A DNA stretch of 42,856 bases from Bacillota bacterium (GCA_003150225.1 QAND01000012.1:1-42856), one strand, 5' to 3'; positions 26,377 through 34,491 are shown, counted from the first letter of the stretch. Made by a program: numbers and translations. Notes: a model not told the origin generated them from the letters alone.

Positions 26377-26399
26377 CTGCTTGTCCTCCTCCATGGTAT

Positions 26400-26446
26400 A
26401 CCATATATTTTGTGTTTCTCTAAGAGTATTTCACTAGATATTGTAG
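26400..26446 (-). promoter_or_regulatory. Pair of NrdR boxes upstream of nrdJ
   Basis: On the minus strand CTACAATATCTAGTGA (26446-26431) and ACACAAAATATATGGT (26415-26400) match 12 and 13 of 16 positions of the NrdR box ACACAATATATAGTGT. They are separated by 15 bp, a centre-to-centre distance of 31 bp or three helical turns, the spacing known for NrdR operators. They cover the predicted transcription start, so repression at high dATP is expected. Confidence 0.85.
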
Positions 26447-26450
26447 CAAC

Positions 26451-26495
26451 ATTCTAGCATCCGGCGGATTATAAGGCAATATGGTTTCCCATCAA
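26451..26495 (-). promoter_or_regulatory. nrdJ promoter region (two overlapping candidates)
   Basis: TTGCCT (26479-26474), 17 bases, TAGAAT (26456-26451) with an extended TG is the better fit. TTGATG (26495-26490), 16 bases, TATAAT (26473-26468) overlaps it. Both read toward nrdJ, just upstream of the NrdR boxes. Confidence 0.6.
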
Positions 26496-26510
26496 TTTTT
26501 CTTGATCCAA

Positions 26511-26535
26511 AAACAAAAAAGACCCCGACGGGTCT
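26511..26535 (-). terminator. Second hairpin downstream of murI
   Basis: AGACCC (26520-26525) pairs with GGGTCT (26530-26535) around CGAC; on the minus strand TTTTTTGTTT follows. With the hairpin at 26611-26639 it forms a tandem stop before the nrdJ promoter. Confidence 0.65.
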
Positions 26536-26610
26536 GCCGAATCCCTCATTTATCTTTATTCCAACCTAGATTTCCCATAAAGCGATGCCATAATCGCCAT
26601 CGCTAAGCAA

Positions 26611-26639
26611 ACAAAAAGGACACAGCCAAGCCTGTCCTT
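26611..26639 (-). terminator. First terminator downstream of murI
   Basis: AAGGACA (26616-26622) pairs with TGTCCTT (26633-26639); the minus strand continues TTTTTGTTTG. It begins 15 bp after the murI stop. A further imperfect GCGATG/CATCGC hairpin lies at 26582-26604. Confidence 0.65.
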
Positions 26640-26653
26640 ATGAATTCACTTCT

Positions 26654-27433
26654 TTACCGATGTTCTTTTAACATCTCTTCCATAATAGGCAGGTATACCT
26701 CCGGATCCCCCGAAGTCTGCAACACCACCCGGCCAATCCTGCGGGTGTGGTTGGCCAGCCCCGCCCGTTCCAGCACCCGATCCAGCTGGACGGCGGTTCC
26801 ATGGTTGCCATCGATAATGGCAGCCCCCGGAAAGAATTCCTCTACCACCCTGGCGATGGCCTTCTGGATATGGATAAAATGGGTGCAGCCCAGCACCACC
26901 ACATCCACCTGCTGGCCGCGGGCGGGTAGGAAGGTCTCCCGGATTACCGGCAAAAGGGCCGCTTCCTCTTGGATCCCCCGCTCCACCAGCTCCACAAACT
27001 TGGGACAGGCCAAGCTGATCACCTCTCCCGCGATCCCCAGTTCCGCGATACGGCTATGATACCGTTCCAGAGCCAAGGTAGCCTCGGTGGCCAGAACCAA
27101 GATCTTTCCCTGCCGCCGCATCCTGCTGGCTGGGCGAATGGCGGGTTCCATCGCCACAATGGGCAGGGAGAATACCCTCCGCAGATGGTCAATGGCAGCA
27201 GAGGAAGCGGTATTGCAGGCCACCACCACGGCCTTTACCCCCTGGTCCACCAGGTGCTGTACACAGACAGTGGAAAGAGCCCGGATTTCCCGGGCTTCCC
27301 GCACCCCATAGGGGGCGTTCTGATTATCACCGTAAAAGATAAAGTCTTCCTGGGGCAGTTGGCGGATCAGTTCGGCCAGCACGCTGATGCCTCCAATGCC
27401 GGAGTCGAATACGCCAATGGGCTGTAAATTCAT
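26654..27433 (-). CDS. murI: Glutamate racemase
   Basis: Cytoplasmic enzyme that makes D-glutamate for peptidoglycan. The 259-residue product has IGVFDSGIGGISVL with the catalytic-site Asp, the first catalytic cysteine in VVACNTASSAA and the second in VVLGCTHF, plus YGDNQNAPYG, all diagnostic. The ATG at 27433 has GAGGCGC upstream. It lies between spoIIP upstream and nrdJ downstream on the same strand, and ends in two tandem hairpins. Confidence 0.97.
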   Translation of the reverse strand: MNLQPIGVFDSGIGGISVLAELIRQLPQEDFIFYGDNQNAPYGVREAREIRALSTVCVQHLVDQGVKAVVVACNTASSAAIDHLRRVFSLPIVAMEPAIRPASRMRRQGKILVLATEATLALERYHSRIAELGIAGEVISLACPKFVELVERGIQEEAALLPVIRETFLPARGQQVDVVVLGCTHFIHIQKAIARVVEEFFPGAAIIDGNHGTAVQLDRVLERAGLANHTRRIGRVVLQTSGDPEVYLPIMEEMLKEHR

Positions 27434-27496
27434 GGCAGCGCCTCGTTTGCTTGATTGCCCTTATTTTGGCACAGCCCATTTCTCCTGTCAAGGCGG

Positions 27497-28450
27497 TCAG
27501 GAGGCGGATAGCACCTCGTACAGAGATTTGGCCAGATAGGGCACGGCGTTCAGCACCTGCTGAAGGTTGTTTCCGGTATACCCCACCTCGATGGCAAGAC
27601 ACATGTTGGAGACATGTTGGTTGTACCGGCCGGATTTCACCAGCACCTTCCGGCCAATGCCGGGGGCGTTGGCCTCCAGGCGATTGTACAGGGCGTCGGC
27701 AAATTTTTTGTTTTCCTGCCAGTTGGGCTTATCCTTGAACCCAGCGCCGGTCTGTCCCTCGCCGGTTCCCACCACAATCATGATGCGGGCGCATTCCTTG
27801 CCGTCTATGACCACCATATCGGTGGACGCGGCGGAATAGGCGTCCCGGTGGATGTCCAGAAACACATCCAGGGTGGGGTATTCCTCCTTGCGTTTCAGCA
27901 TGCTTTCCAAGGAGCGATTATAGGCGGTGTTATAATACTTTCCCTGCTCATGATCCGTCTCCTCAAAGTAGACGGGCATCTGGTACTGGTTGCTTAAAAG
28001 GGTGGCCAGCTCCCCTGAAATCCGCATGATATTGTTGTTACGGTCCAAGGTGCGGTAGTTGCCGGATGCTTCGTACTCCCCCGTATAGGCTTCGTTGGAA
28101 TGGCTGGAGTAGATCATGATCCGTGGGCTATCCCCCGGCTGAACGTTGGGCGTAAAGGTGGAAGAGGCGGGATCAGACTCAGCGGGAGGAACATAGGCCC
28201 ACTCCACGTCCTCATCCAGGTCGTAGCCGTTCACCATGGGAAAGGACATGGCCAGCATCCCGCGGGCAGGATCCCGTTCCTGAGGCTGAGCCGCTTCCGC
28301 TCCCCCGGACGCACCCTCCTGGCCCAGGACGGGCAACAGAGCCTGCTGCCCCAGCGCCAATCCTCCAATGATCACCGCCAATCCCACCAAAATGACGGGC
28401 AAACCCCTGTATGGGGTGGCAAACCGTTTTCCAATCGACCGCTTCTTCAT
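27497..28450 (-). CDS. spoIIP: Stage II sporulation protein P
   Basis: SpoIIP is the amidase/endopeptidase of the SpoIIDMP complex that degrades septal peptidoglycan during engulfment. The 317-residue protein has a basic N-terminus, one membrane helix (about 18-38), a linker, and the catalytic domain with RIMIYSSHSNEAYTGEYE (zinc histidine), FLDIHRDAY, IMIVVGTGEG, NWQENKKFADAL, GRYNQHVSNMCLAIEVGYTG and NNLQQVLNAVPYLA. The ATG at 28450 is chosen for the GAGGTG 8 bases upstream; the longer frame has no good site. It follows gpr by 83 bp, a common clostridial order. Confidence 0.95.
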   Translation of the reverse strand: MKKRSIGKRFATPYRGLPVILVGLAVIIGGLALGQQALLPVLGQEGASGGAEAAQPQERDPARGMLAMSFPMVNGYDLDEDVEWAYVPPAESDPASSTFTPNVQPGDSPRIMIYSSHSNEAYTGEYEASGNYRTLDRNNNIMRISGELATLLSNQYQMPVYFEETDHEQGKYYNTAYNRSLESMLKRKEEYPTLDVFLDIHRDAYSAASTDMVVIDGKECARIMIVVGTGEGQTGAGFKDKPNWQENKKFADALYNRLEANAPGIGRKVLVKSGRYNQHVSNMCLAIEVGYTGNNLQQVLNAVPYLAKSLYEVLSAS

Positions 28451-28533
28451 AGATGACAACACCTCGGAAACTCCCCAGTGGGATGCCTCGCAACACAGCG
28501 GGCTTTCCTATGCATATGAAGAAGTTGTCATAT

Positions 28534-29460
28534 TTATGAAAGGCTGAGCTGGTACTCCGCCGCCTCATCATAGCTTAAATCGTGGATCGCCATATTGATC
28601 CCCGAGGAAAGGATGGCCGCGCAGTTATCCGCAATGGCGTCCACATCCTTGGGCGTTACCACCAGATCCCCGCAGGAGGTATTGAGCATCTCCACCAGCC
28701 GTTCCTTAACCCGTTCAGGCACATCCGCGTCCTCTAGCGCGCTGGAGGATGCTTCATAGGCGATGGAGCTGGCGTACACCACCATAGGCACCCCCACGGC
28801 GATAACAGGCACCCCCAAATAGGCCTTGTCCAGCCGGGGCCGGTTATTGCCCAGGCCGCTGCCTGGGGAAATGCCGGTGTTGGCCACCTGGATGGAAGCG
28901 GCAATCCGCTGGGGTTTCTGGGCCGCCAAGCTGTCGATGGCGATGACCGCCCGAGGCTTGATCTCCTCCACCAAAGACTTGATCACTTCTCCCGTCTCCA
29001 AACCGGTCTCCCCTAGAACGCCGGGCGCAATGGCACAGGCGCTTCTGGCTTTGGGCGGAAGAAATTCCCGGAGTTCTCCAAACATATGCCGGGTAACGAT
29101 GATGCCCTCAGCCGCCAGCGGACCAACGCTGTCGGCGGTCACCGACCGATTTCCCACTCCTACAACGAGATAGGGGGCATCCTCTCCGCCCACCTGAAGA
29201 AGTTTTTCCAGCTCCTGGGCAAAGATGCGCGCAGCCTCCTTATTGGTGGGGATATCCCCCAATGCCATATCCGGTACGTCGATGGTTACATATCGGCCCA
29301 TGGGCTTGTTCACCATCTTTTCCCCATAGGCGTCGGTTACGTCCACCACCGTCACCTTGATGCCCTCGCCCTCGGTCCGTTCCTCCACCTGGAGTCCTCT
29401 GACGCTCCGACCAACCGCCTGGGCCGATTCCACCGCCATATCCGTTCGGAAAAAGTTCAT
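28534..29460 (-). CDS. gpr: Germination protease (spore endopeptidase)
   Basis: GPR degrades small acid-soluble spore proteins during germination after autoprocessing of its zymogen. The 308-residue protein contains EGIKVTVVDVTD, NKPMGRYVTIDVPDM, LVVGVGNRSVTADSVGPLA, PRAVIAIDSLAA, and GISPGSGLGNNRPRLD. The processing region known from Bacillus (…RTD-LAVEA) is recognisable here as RTDMAVES at residues 5-12, so the propeptide would be only about seven residues. The ATG at 29460 has GGGGAGG upstream. Expression in the forespore by a sporulation sigma factor is expected from the family, not visible here. Confidence 0.95.
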   Translation of the reverse strand: MNFFRTDMAVESAQAVGRSVRGLQVEERTEGEGIKVTVVDVTDAYGEKMVNKPMGRYVTIDVPDMALGDIPTNKEAARIFAQELEKLLQVGGEDAPYLVVGVGNRSVTADSVGPLAAEGIIVTRHMFGELREFLPPKARSACAIAPGVLGETGLETGEVIKSLVEEIKPRAVIAIDSLAAQKPQRIAASIQVANTGISPGSGLGNNRPRLDKAYLGVPVIAVGVPMVVYASSIAYEASSSALEDADVPERVKERLVEMLNTSCGDLVVTPKDVDAIADNCAAILSSGINMAIHDLSYDEAAEYQLSLS

Positions 29461-29473
29461 TGCATACCTCCCC

Positions 29474-29490
29474 GGCGGGCGCTGCCCGCC
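29474..29490 (-). other. GC-rich hairpin directly before the gpr ribosome binding site
   Basis: GGCGGGC (29474-29480), GCT, GCCCGCC (29484-29490): a perfect 7-bp GC stem ends right next to GGGGAGG. It could modulate access to the ribosome binding site. There is no T-run, so it is not a terminator. Confidence 0.5.
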
Positions 29491-29649
29491 CCCATTTCGC
29501 ACTCCTCTTCCATAATCGCACTGGTTCCCCATCCCCGGATAAACAGGCTTCCCGGGATAACCCACCGCGATTTTTTGCCCATAAGCGCTTTTGTTTTTCA
29601 TAGATTGTGCCCCAAAACAAAAGATATACCCTGGTAAAATAGGTTTTTA

Positions 29650-29678
29650 TTGCAAATAACCGGGGGCTGTGCTAGAAT
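29650..29678 (+). promoter_or_regulatory. rpsT promoter
   Basis: TTGCAA (29650-29655), 17 bases, TAGAAT (29673-29678) with an extended TG. It lies 35 bases before the rpsT start codon and faces away from gpr. Confidence 0.7.
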
Positions 29679-29713
29679 AACCGTTGTCCATTACGCCATG
29701 GGAGGTGAATCCA

Positions 29714-29977
29714 ATGCCCAATATCAAATCCGCTAAGAAGAGGGTTCTGGTCAGCGAGAAGAAGAACATGCATAACCGCATCATCAAGTCCCGGATGAAG
29801 AGCAGCGTTAAGAAGTTTGAAGCCGCTGTTGCCGCCGGTTCCAAGGATGAGGCCGTTGTCAGCTATCGGGAAGCCGTTAGCATGGTGGATAAGGCCGCTT
29901 CCAAAGGCGTAATCCATAAGAATGCGTCCGACCGTAAAAAGGCTCAGTTGACCCGTACGCTGGCTTCCATCAACTAA
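29714..29977 (+). CDS. rpsT: 30S ribosomal protein S20
   Basis: The 87-residue, highly basic protein binds 16S rRNA in the 30S subunit body. It begins PNIKSAKKRVLVSEKKNMHN and carries the family pattern IKSRMKSSVKKFEAAV and GVIHKNASDRKKAQLTRTL. The ATG at 29714 has GGAGGTG 8 bases upstream; an earlier in-frame ATG at 29684 overlaps the promoter and lacks a site. It is monocistronic, with its own promoter and terminator, and is divergent from gpr. Confidence 0.97.
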   Translation: MPNIKSAKKRVLVSEKKNMHNRIIKSRMKSSVKKFEAAVAAGSKDEAVVSYREAVSMVDKAASKGVIHKNASDRKKAQLTRTLASIN

Positions 29978-29988
29978 CGAAAGAACTT

Positions 29989-30013
29989 AAAAGGCCTTTT
30001 TAGGCCTTTTTTT
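29989..30013 (+). terminator. rpsT terminator
   Basis: AAAAGGCC (29989-29996) pairs with GGCCTTTT (30003-30010) around TTTTTA and is followed by further T residues. It starts 12 bp after the stop codon. Confidence 0.85.
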
Positions 30014-30018
30014 GTACC

Positions 30019-30046
30019 AAAAACGCTCCCATTAGGGAGCGTTTTT
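30019..30046 (-). terminator. Terminator of the long operon ending with the GNAT gene
   Basis: AAAAACGCTCCC (30019-30030), ATTA, GGGAGCGTTTTT (30035-30046): a perfect 12-bp stem with T-runs on both strands. It closes the ten-gene minus-strand run that starts at 39481 and backs up the rpsT terminator from the other side. Confidence 0.88.
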
Positions 30047-30051
30047 CTAGC

Positions 30052-30666
30052 TTAAATCGTCTCGATAAAATGCGGTTCGTAGCGGTTCCAATATTCCAGA
30101 TAGGTCCAGTCCGACCCATCAAAATTGAGCTGATACATCCGAAAGGTCACCGGGATGTCCTTGGGCATCCACTGTTCCAGGTAGGAATAACGGTAGCCCA
30201 TGCCAAGCTTCTGCATCACCCGTCCACTGGCGGGGTTCTCCCGGTCATGGGTAGCGGTGATATAGCGATACCCGGCCTCCTTTAGCCGCAAAAGCAGTGC
30301 CTGCCCAGCCTCGGTAACAATCCCCTGGTTCCAGTATTCCTTCCGCAGGCCATAGCCAAAGTCATGGCTCTCTCCCTCATCCACCTTCAGATAGCCGATG
30401 GGGCGATCCTCCTCTTTCAGACAGATGGCATAGCGGTAGCCCGCGGGGTTCCGGTAAAAGGCCAGTTCCTTGGCAAGCTGTTCCTCTGCCTGGGATAGGG
30501 TCTCGAAGGGAAACCAGGGCAGGAACCGGTTTACCTCCCGGTCCCGGTAAATGGCGAACAGATCCTCCTCGTCTCCCGGACGAAACCGCCGCAGGAGCAA
30601 GCGCTCGGTGGTCAGTTCCGGCGTATTCTCCATCTTCATTAGGGACGCTCTCCCGTCCAACTTCAT
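30052..30666 (-). CDS. GNAT-family N-acetyltransferase (RimJ/RimL-like)
   Basis: The 204-residue protein has the GNAT acetyltransferase layout of the RimJ/RimL group: TTERLLLRRFRPGDEEDLFA at the N-terminus, RPIGYLKVDEGESHDFGYGL, the acetyl-CoA loop area RKEYWNQGIVTEAGQALL (a variant of the usual wGkGyatEA), and NPASGRVMQKLGMGYRY. It transfers acetyl from acetyl-CoA to an amino group; the acceptor, small molecule or protein, is not known. I use the ATG at 30666 with AAGGGGG upstream, 14 bp after the ECF gene; the longer frame overlaps that gene. Confidence 0.88.
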   Translation of the reverse strand: MKLDGRASLMKMENTPELTTERLLLRRFRPGDEEDLFAIYRDREVNRFLPWFPFETLSQAEEQLAKELAFYRNPAGYRYAICLKEEDRPIGYLKVDEGESHDFGYGLRKEYWNQGIVTEAGQALLLRLKEAGYRYITATHDRENPASGRVMQKLGMGYRYSYLEQWMPKDIPVTFRMYQLNFDGSDWTYLEYWNRYEPHFIETI

Positions 30667-30680
30667 GAGGACCCCCTTCC

Positions 30681-31262
30681 CTATCCCCTGGTATCTCCAG
30701 AAGCTCTCCGCACCCCCAGCACAATGGGCGTACACAGCAGAGCGGCGGCCACTGCCTCGCAGGAGCCGTTGAGCGCGCCAGCGCCGGCGATCACCCCCAG
30801 CACCACCCCAGCGTTAAGGCCCAATAAGGTATAGAACAGCAGCATTAGGCCCAAATAGAAGACGGTATTGGTAAGAGAGCCGCATACGGACGCCACCAGC
30901 ACGCCGGTTCGCTGGCGGCGGATTTCGCCCTGGGTTATGGCTCGATAGACCAAATGGGTCAAAAGAGGAACCAGCAAGCGGGCTCCCAGGGACATGACCA
31001 CCACCAGAACGGGGCTTTGAGCCAGAATGGGCGCCACCAGAGCGGATGGCCGGGTAAAGGCGGCGTAGACGCTGGATAGGCCAAATACTCCGCCCAGCAC
31101 CAGCCCCACCCCCAACCCGCAGGTCAGGGTGCCGATGATCACCGGCAGATGCATAATGGTCACGTTGGCTGGAGGAATGGGGATGATGCCCAGAGGCGTC
31201 AACCCTAGAACAAGGGTTACGGCCGTCAACACTCCGGCTTGGGTTAGTTTTTTCGTCTTCAT
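30681..31262 (-). CDS. ECF transporter S-component (pantothenate/vitamin-type)
   Basis: The 193-residue hydrophobic protein with about six spans has the ECF S-component layout: KKLTQAGVLTAVTLVLGLTP, then IPIPPANVTIMHLPVIIGTL, GLGVGLVLGGVFGLSS, and NTVFYLGLMLLFYTL. The S-component captures a vitamin or related substrate and docks on a shared EcfAT module, which is not encoded here. The PPANVTIMHLPVIIG segment resembles the pantothenate (PanT) branch, but the substrate cannot be fixed from sequence. It starts 6 bp after the holA stop. Confidence 0.82.
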   Translation of the reverse strand: MKTKKLTQAGVLTAVTLVLGLTPLGIIPIPPANVTIMHLPVIIGTLTCGLGVGLVLGGVFGLSSVYAAFTRPSALVAPILAQSPVLVVVMSLGARLLVPLLTHLVYRAITQGEIRRQRTGVLVASVCGSLTNTVFYLGLMLLFYTLLGLNAGVVLGVIAGAGALNGSCEAVAAALLCTPIVLGVRRASGDTRG

Positions 31263-31268
31263 CTTTCT

Positions 31269-32261
31269 CTACCCCCTGACGCCGAATCCCGAAAAGATGG
31301 CGGAAACCACCGCCGCCTTGTCCCGCATCCGGCCGGATTTAATGGCAAATTCCGCCTCGGTTACCGCCATCATGGCTTGGCAGATTTGCGCTTCACTATA
31401 TTTTTTTGCTTCCCGAGAAGCATTTTGAAAAAAGTAACGGGAACCCCGAAGCTTCTTGATGGCTTCCCCCTGGGTCATCCGGCCGAGTTCAGCAGCTTTT
31501 GCCACCATGAGACCCCGGATTCGGTACGCAATGCCTCCCAGGAGCATCACCGGCTGCTCCCCTTCGGAAAGAACCTCCTCCAATCGTACCATAGCTTCCC
31601 CCATTCGGCCCCGCAGCACCTGATCCATCATCTGAAAAACATTGGCGGTAATATTCCGAGTACCGTACCGCTCCACATCCTCCTGGGTAATTCGCCCTTC
31701 TTGGACCGCGGCATATAGCTTTTCCGCCTCCAGGGCCACGCAGGCCATGTCGTCTCCTACCTGAAAGATCAACCGCTCCGCAGCGCCTCCATCCCAGGCA
31801 AGGCCCCTGCGCCGGGCATCCACCCGGAGGTATTGCAGCATCTCCTTCTCCCCCAGCCGTGGAAATTCCACCGCGTAAGGCTTAAGGGCCTTCGTTAGGC
31901 TTCGCTTGCCATCGGCTTTGCCCCGCATGAAAAAGATCGCCATGGTGGTTTCCGGCAGGTCCTTGACGGTTTCCAGCAGCTGCGGCATATCCCCGCCCCG
32001 TGATTGGAGCGCCGGGCAATCCTTCACCACCACCAGCCGGCGGTCCGCCATCATGGGGAGGGCGTTTATAGCCGCTACCAGCTCGTCTTCCCGAGAGGTA
32101 TCCTGGTATACCGATAGGTTGATCTCCGGAAGCTGGTCCTTCCATAGCTCCATAATCCGGCGAAGGGATCGTTCCTTGGTGAAGTTCTCCTCCCCCTGAA
32201 ACAAATAGAGGTTGCCCAGCTCCCCTTTTTTGATAGCGTCATTTAACGCGAGATAATCCAT
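31269..32261 (-). CDS. holA: DNA polymerase III subunit delta
   Basis: HolA opens the beta clamp as part of the clamp loader. The 330-residue product shows the family features GNLYLFQGEENFTKERSLRR near the start, VYQDTSREDELVAAINALPM, MADRRLVVVKDCPAL, and FQMMDQVLRGRMGEAMVRLE with a C-terminal all-helical collar domain ending AAVVSAIFSGFG. The ATG at 32261 has GGGAGGG upstream; the longer open frame runs back into comEC. Position after comEC is the usual one in Firmicutes. Confidence 0.93.
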   Translation of the reverse strand: MDYLALNDAIKKGELGNLYLFQGEENFTKERSLRRIMELWKDQLPEINLSVYQDTSREDELVAAINALPMMADRRLVVVKDCPALQSRGGDMPQLLETVKDLPETTMAIFFMRGKADGKRSLTKALKPYAVEFPRLGEKEMLQYLRVDARRRGLAWDGGAAERLIFQVGDDMACVALEAEKLYAAVQEGRITQEDVERYGTRNITANVFQMMDQVLRGRMGEAMVRLEEVLSEGEQPVMLLGGIAYRIRGLMVAKAAELGRMTQGEAIKKLRGSRYFFQNASREAKKYSEAQICQAMMAVTEAEFAIKSGRMRDKAAVVSAIFSGFGVRG

Positions 32262-32272
32262 AGATTCCCTCC

Positions 32273-33769
32273 CTAAAACAGGATAGAGGCAAGAAAGCCC
32301 AGGGCCAAAGCCAACAGCACCCACCCCTTTAGACGCCGGCTTCCCCCGAACCAGGGAGAGATGCACAGCAGCATGGCATAAAGGCATCCTACGCCCCAGA
32401 GGGTTAGCCCCTCCAAGTTCACAGTGCCGGGCAAATAGGCCGTCAGAAAACGGGCAATGGCTTCCATCACCATTATAAGCCCCTCGGAAAGAAAGGCAAT
32501 GGGCCGGGCAAGAAAGGGCAGCACCGGATGTATCATACAGGATAAAAATGCAAGCGTGGTGGCCGTTCCTGCCACCGGTACCGCCAAGAGGTTGCTGATT
32601 AAGGAAAACACGTACCAGTTCTGAAACACATAGAGGGATACGGGCAGAACCCCCGCCTGAGCGCCCAGGGAGACGGAGATACTGCCGGCCAAAGATTTAG
32701 GCAGCCTGTGAAGCCTCCGGTACAGCGCTCCCGATAGGGCACCGATACCCAATACAGCTCCATAGGACATCAAAAATCCCACGTCAAACAGCTCCAAGGG
32801 GTTCAGCCCCGTTACCACCAGGGCCGATAGAGCCAAGCTGGTAAACAGATCGTACTGCTTGCCCAAAGCCCCCGCCAAAAGCAGACAGTTTGCCATAATG
32901 GTTGCGCGCATGGAAGAGGGCGGCAGCCCCGTCAGAAAACAATAGGCCCATAGGCAAAAGGATACCACCAAAAACCGGCCCAGCCCCCGAAGCCGTATCA
33001 AGCGGCAAATCAGCATCAGAAGGCCGGTGAGAAACCCCACATGAAGGCCGGATACCGCCAACACATGGCCGATGCCCACCCCACGAAACTCCTCCAGCAC
33101 CTGGGATTCCATACGGCTCTTATCCCCTAAGAGGATGCCGGTAACGGTTCCATGGGTCTCGGGAAACAGCTCCTGGATGACGCCCCGCACCCATCCGGCG
33201 GCATACTGGGGCCAGTACTGAAAGGGCATCCCCTCATGCGGGATCACCCGCAGGCCCTCTTCCCGGGCATCCATAAGATATCCCACGCCCTCCTCCAAAA
33301 GGGAGATCCTCTGCTCCTCCCTTTCAGGAATGCGCAATTTTCCGCTGACCTCCACCCGATCTCCCGGCGAAACACCGCTTTTAGGAAGGGATACCTGGAC
33401 TCCCAACTTCAGCTCCCGGCCGTTGGATAACAAAGCCGCATCCTCCAGGCGCACCACCGACCGGCTAGTTTCCTCCTTCCAAACCTCCCGGACGGTTCCC
33501 GCCACCGAAACCACCGTCGCATTGTCCCGATAAACGTAGTTGGGATAGATGGCGGGATAGGCCCGCATAAATCCGGCCATAGCGGCCAGCAGGGCGATGA
33601 GCACCAGAAAACCCCGGGCTTTCTTCCACACGACCAACAGCAAAAAGACCAGGGCAACGAGGGCCGCAGGGTATAAAAAAGCCGGCGGCGCCATGTACCG
33701 CGCCGCCACAATGCCGGCCAAAAAGGCCACGGTATACCCCACCAAAGCCCGGTTATGAAACAGCCCCAT
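32273..33769 (-). CDS. comEC: ComEC/Rec2 competence channel, short form
   Basis: ComEC forms the membrane channel for single-stranded DNA in natural transformation. The 498-residue protein has the N-terminal DUF4131 region (helices, then an OB-fold-like part with VAGTVREVWKEE and GDRVEVSGKLRI) and the Competence domain with GILLGDKSRM, GIGHVLAVSGLHVGFLTGLL, LTGLPPSSMRATIMANCLLL and DVGFLMSYGAVLGIGA. It lacks the C-terminal metallo-beta-lactamase domain found in full-length ComEC of about 750 residues. The frame ends naturally in a membrane helix, with holA 11 bp on. A separate MBL gene lies directly upstream in the operon. Confidence 0.92.
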   Translation of the reverse strand: MGLFHNRALVGYTVAFLAGIVAARYMAPPAFLYPAALVALVFLLLVVWKKARGFLVLIALLAAMAGFMRAYPAIYPNYVYRDNATVVSVAGTVREVWKEETSRSVVRLEDAALLSNGRELKLGVQVSLPKSGVSPGDRVEVSGKLRIPEREEQRISLLEEGVGYLMDAREEGLRVIPHEGMPFQYWPQYAAGWVRGVIQELFPETHGTVTGILLGDKSRMESQVLEEFRGVGIGHVLAVSGLHVGFLTGLLMLICRLIRLRGLGRFLVVSFCLWAYCFLTGLPPSSMRATIMANCLLLAGALGKQYDLFTSLALSALVVTGLNPLELFDVGFLMSYGAVLGIGALSGALYRRLHRLPKSLAGSISVSLGAQAGVLPVSLYVFQNWYVFSLISNLLAVPVAGTATTLAFLSCMIHPVLPFLARPIAFLSEGLIMVMEAIARFLTAYLPGTVNLEGLTLWGVGCLYAMLLCISPWFGGSRRLKGWVLLALALGFLASILF

Positions 33770-33777
33770 AGCCCCTC

Positions 33778-34491
33778 CTAGATGGTATAACAGGCCCCTT
33801 CCCGCACCACCTGGGCCCCGGGGAAGGCTTCCGCCGCCTCAGCCTCCACTACGGCTTCATCGGCCAAGGGATGAATGTGGCTCAAAAGGAGCCTTCCTAC
33901 CCCCGCCTCCCGGGCATAGCGGCCACACTGCTCCGCCCATAGATGGGCGGGGTTCGGAGGAAGGGTCTCCCTGGTAAAAGCGGCGTCCATCAGAGCGGCA
34001 TCCGCCCCAGCCAATAGTTTGACTATGCGGGAATCCAAAGTGGTATCCCCGGTATAGGCCAATCGGCGTCCCCCCGCTTCCAGTGACACTCCATAACTTG
34101 GAACGGGATGGGTCAAAGGCCAGAAACGGAGGACCAGCTCCTTCCGATCAAAGCTGCACTCCCCCTCCACCGGGATGGGAGAAAATCCCTCCAAGGACCG
34201 CAGCAGCCCATGAACTGATCCGGCTACCTGGGGCAAATACAGATCCACCCTCCGCCCAGGCGCCTGCATGCGGATGGCCTGATCCAACAGGAGCAAATCA
34301 CAGATGTGATCGGGATGCAGGTGGCTTAAAACGACGCAGTCCAGCCCGGCGGCTTCCTCCCCCAGAAAGGACGCTGCGCCAGCGCCGCAGTCCAGTAAAA
34401 TCCTTTTGCCCTCCGCCTCCACCAGATAGCTGGAGGTTCCCTTCCCCCTTTTGGGATAGGGGCCATACTTCCCGATGATATGGAGTTTCAT
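33778..34491 (-). CDS. MBL-fold metallo-hydrolase (RNase Z/YhfI-like)
   Basis: The 237-residue protein has the metallo-beta-lactamase fold: IGKYGPYPKRGKGTSSYLVE, the aspartate in ILLDCGAGAASFLGE, the zinc motif SHLHPDH (about residues 72-78), PLTHPVPSYGVSLE, YTGDTTLDSRIVKLLAGADA with the bridging Asp, and a final histidine in LLLSHIHPLADE. This order is that of the RNase Z-like YhfI group. The ATG overlaps the upstream stop (ATGA). It starts differently from WalJ/YycJ. It is not the missing ComEC domain by sequence type, although it sits next to comEC. Confidence 0.87.
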   Translation of the reverse strand: MKLHIIGKYGPYPKRGKGTSSYLVEAEGKRILLDCGAGAASFLGEEAAGLDCVVLSHLHPDHICDLLLLDQAIRMQAPGRRVDLYLPQVAGSVHGLLRSLEGFSPIPVEGECSFDRKELVLRFWPLTHPVPSYGVSLEAGGRRLAYTGDTTLDSRIVKLLAGADAALMDAAFTRETLPPNPAHLWAEQCGRYAREAGVGRLLLSHIHPLADEAVVEAEAAEAFPGAQVVREGACYTI

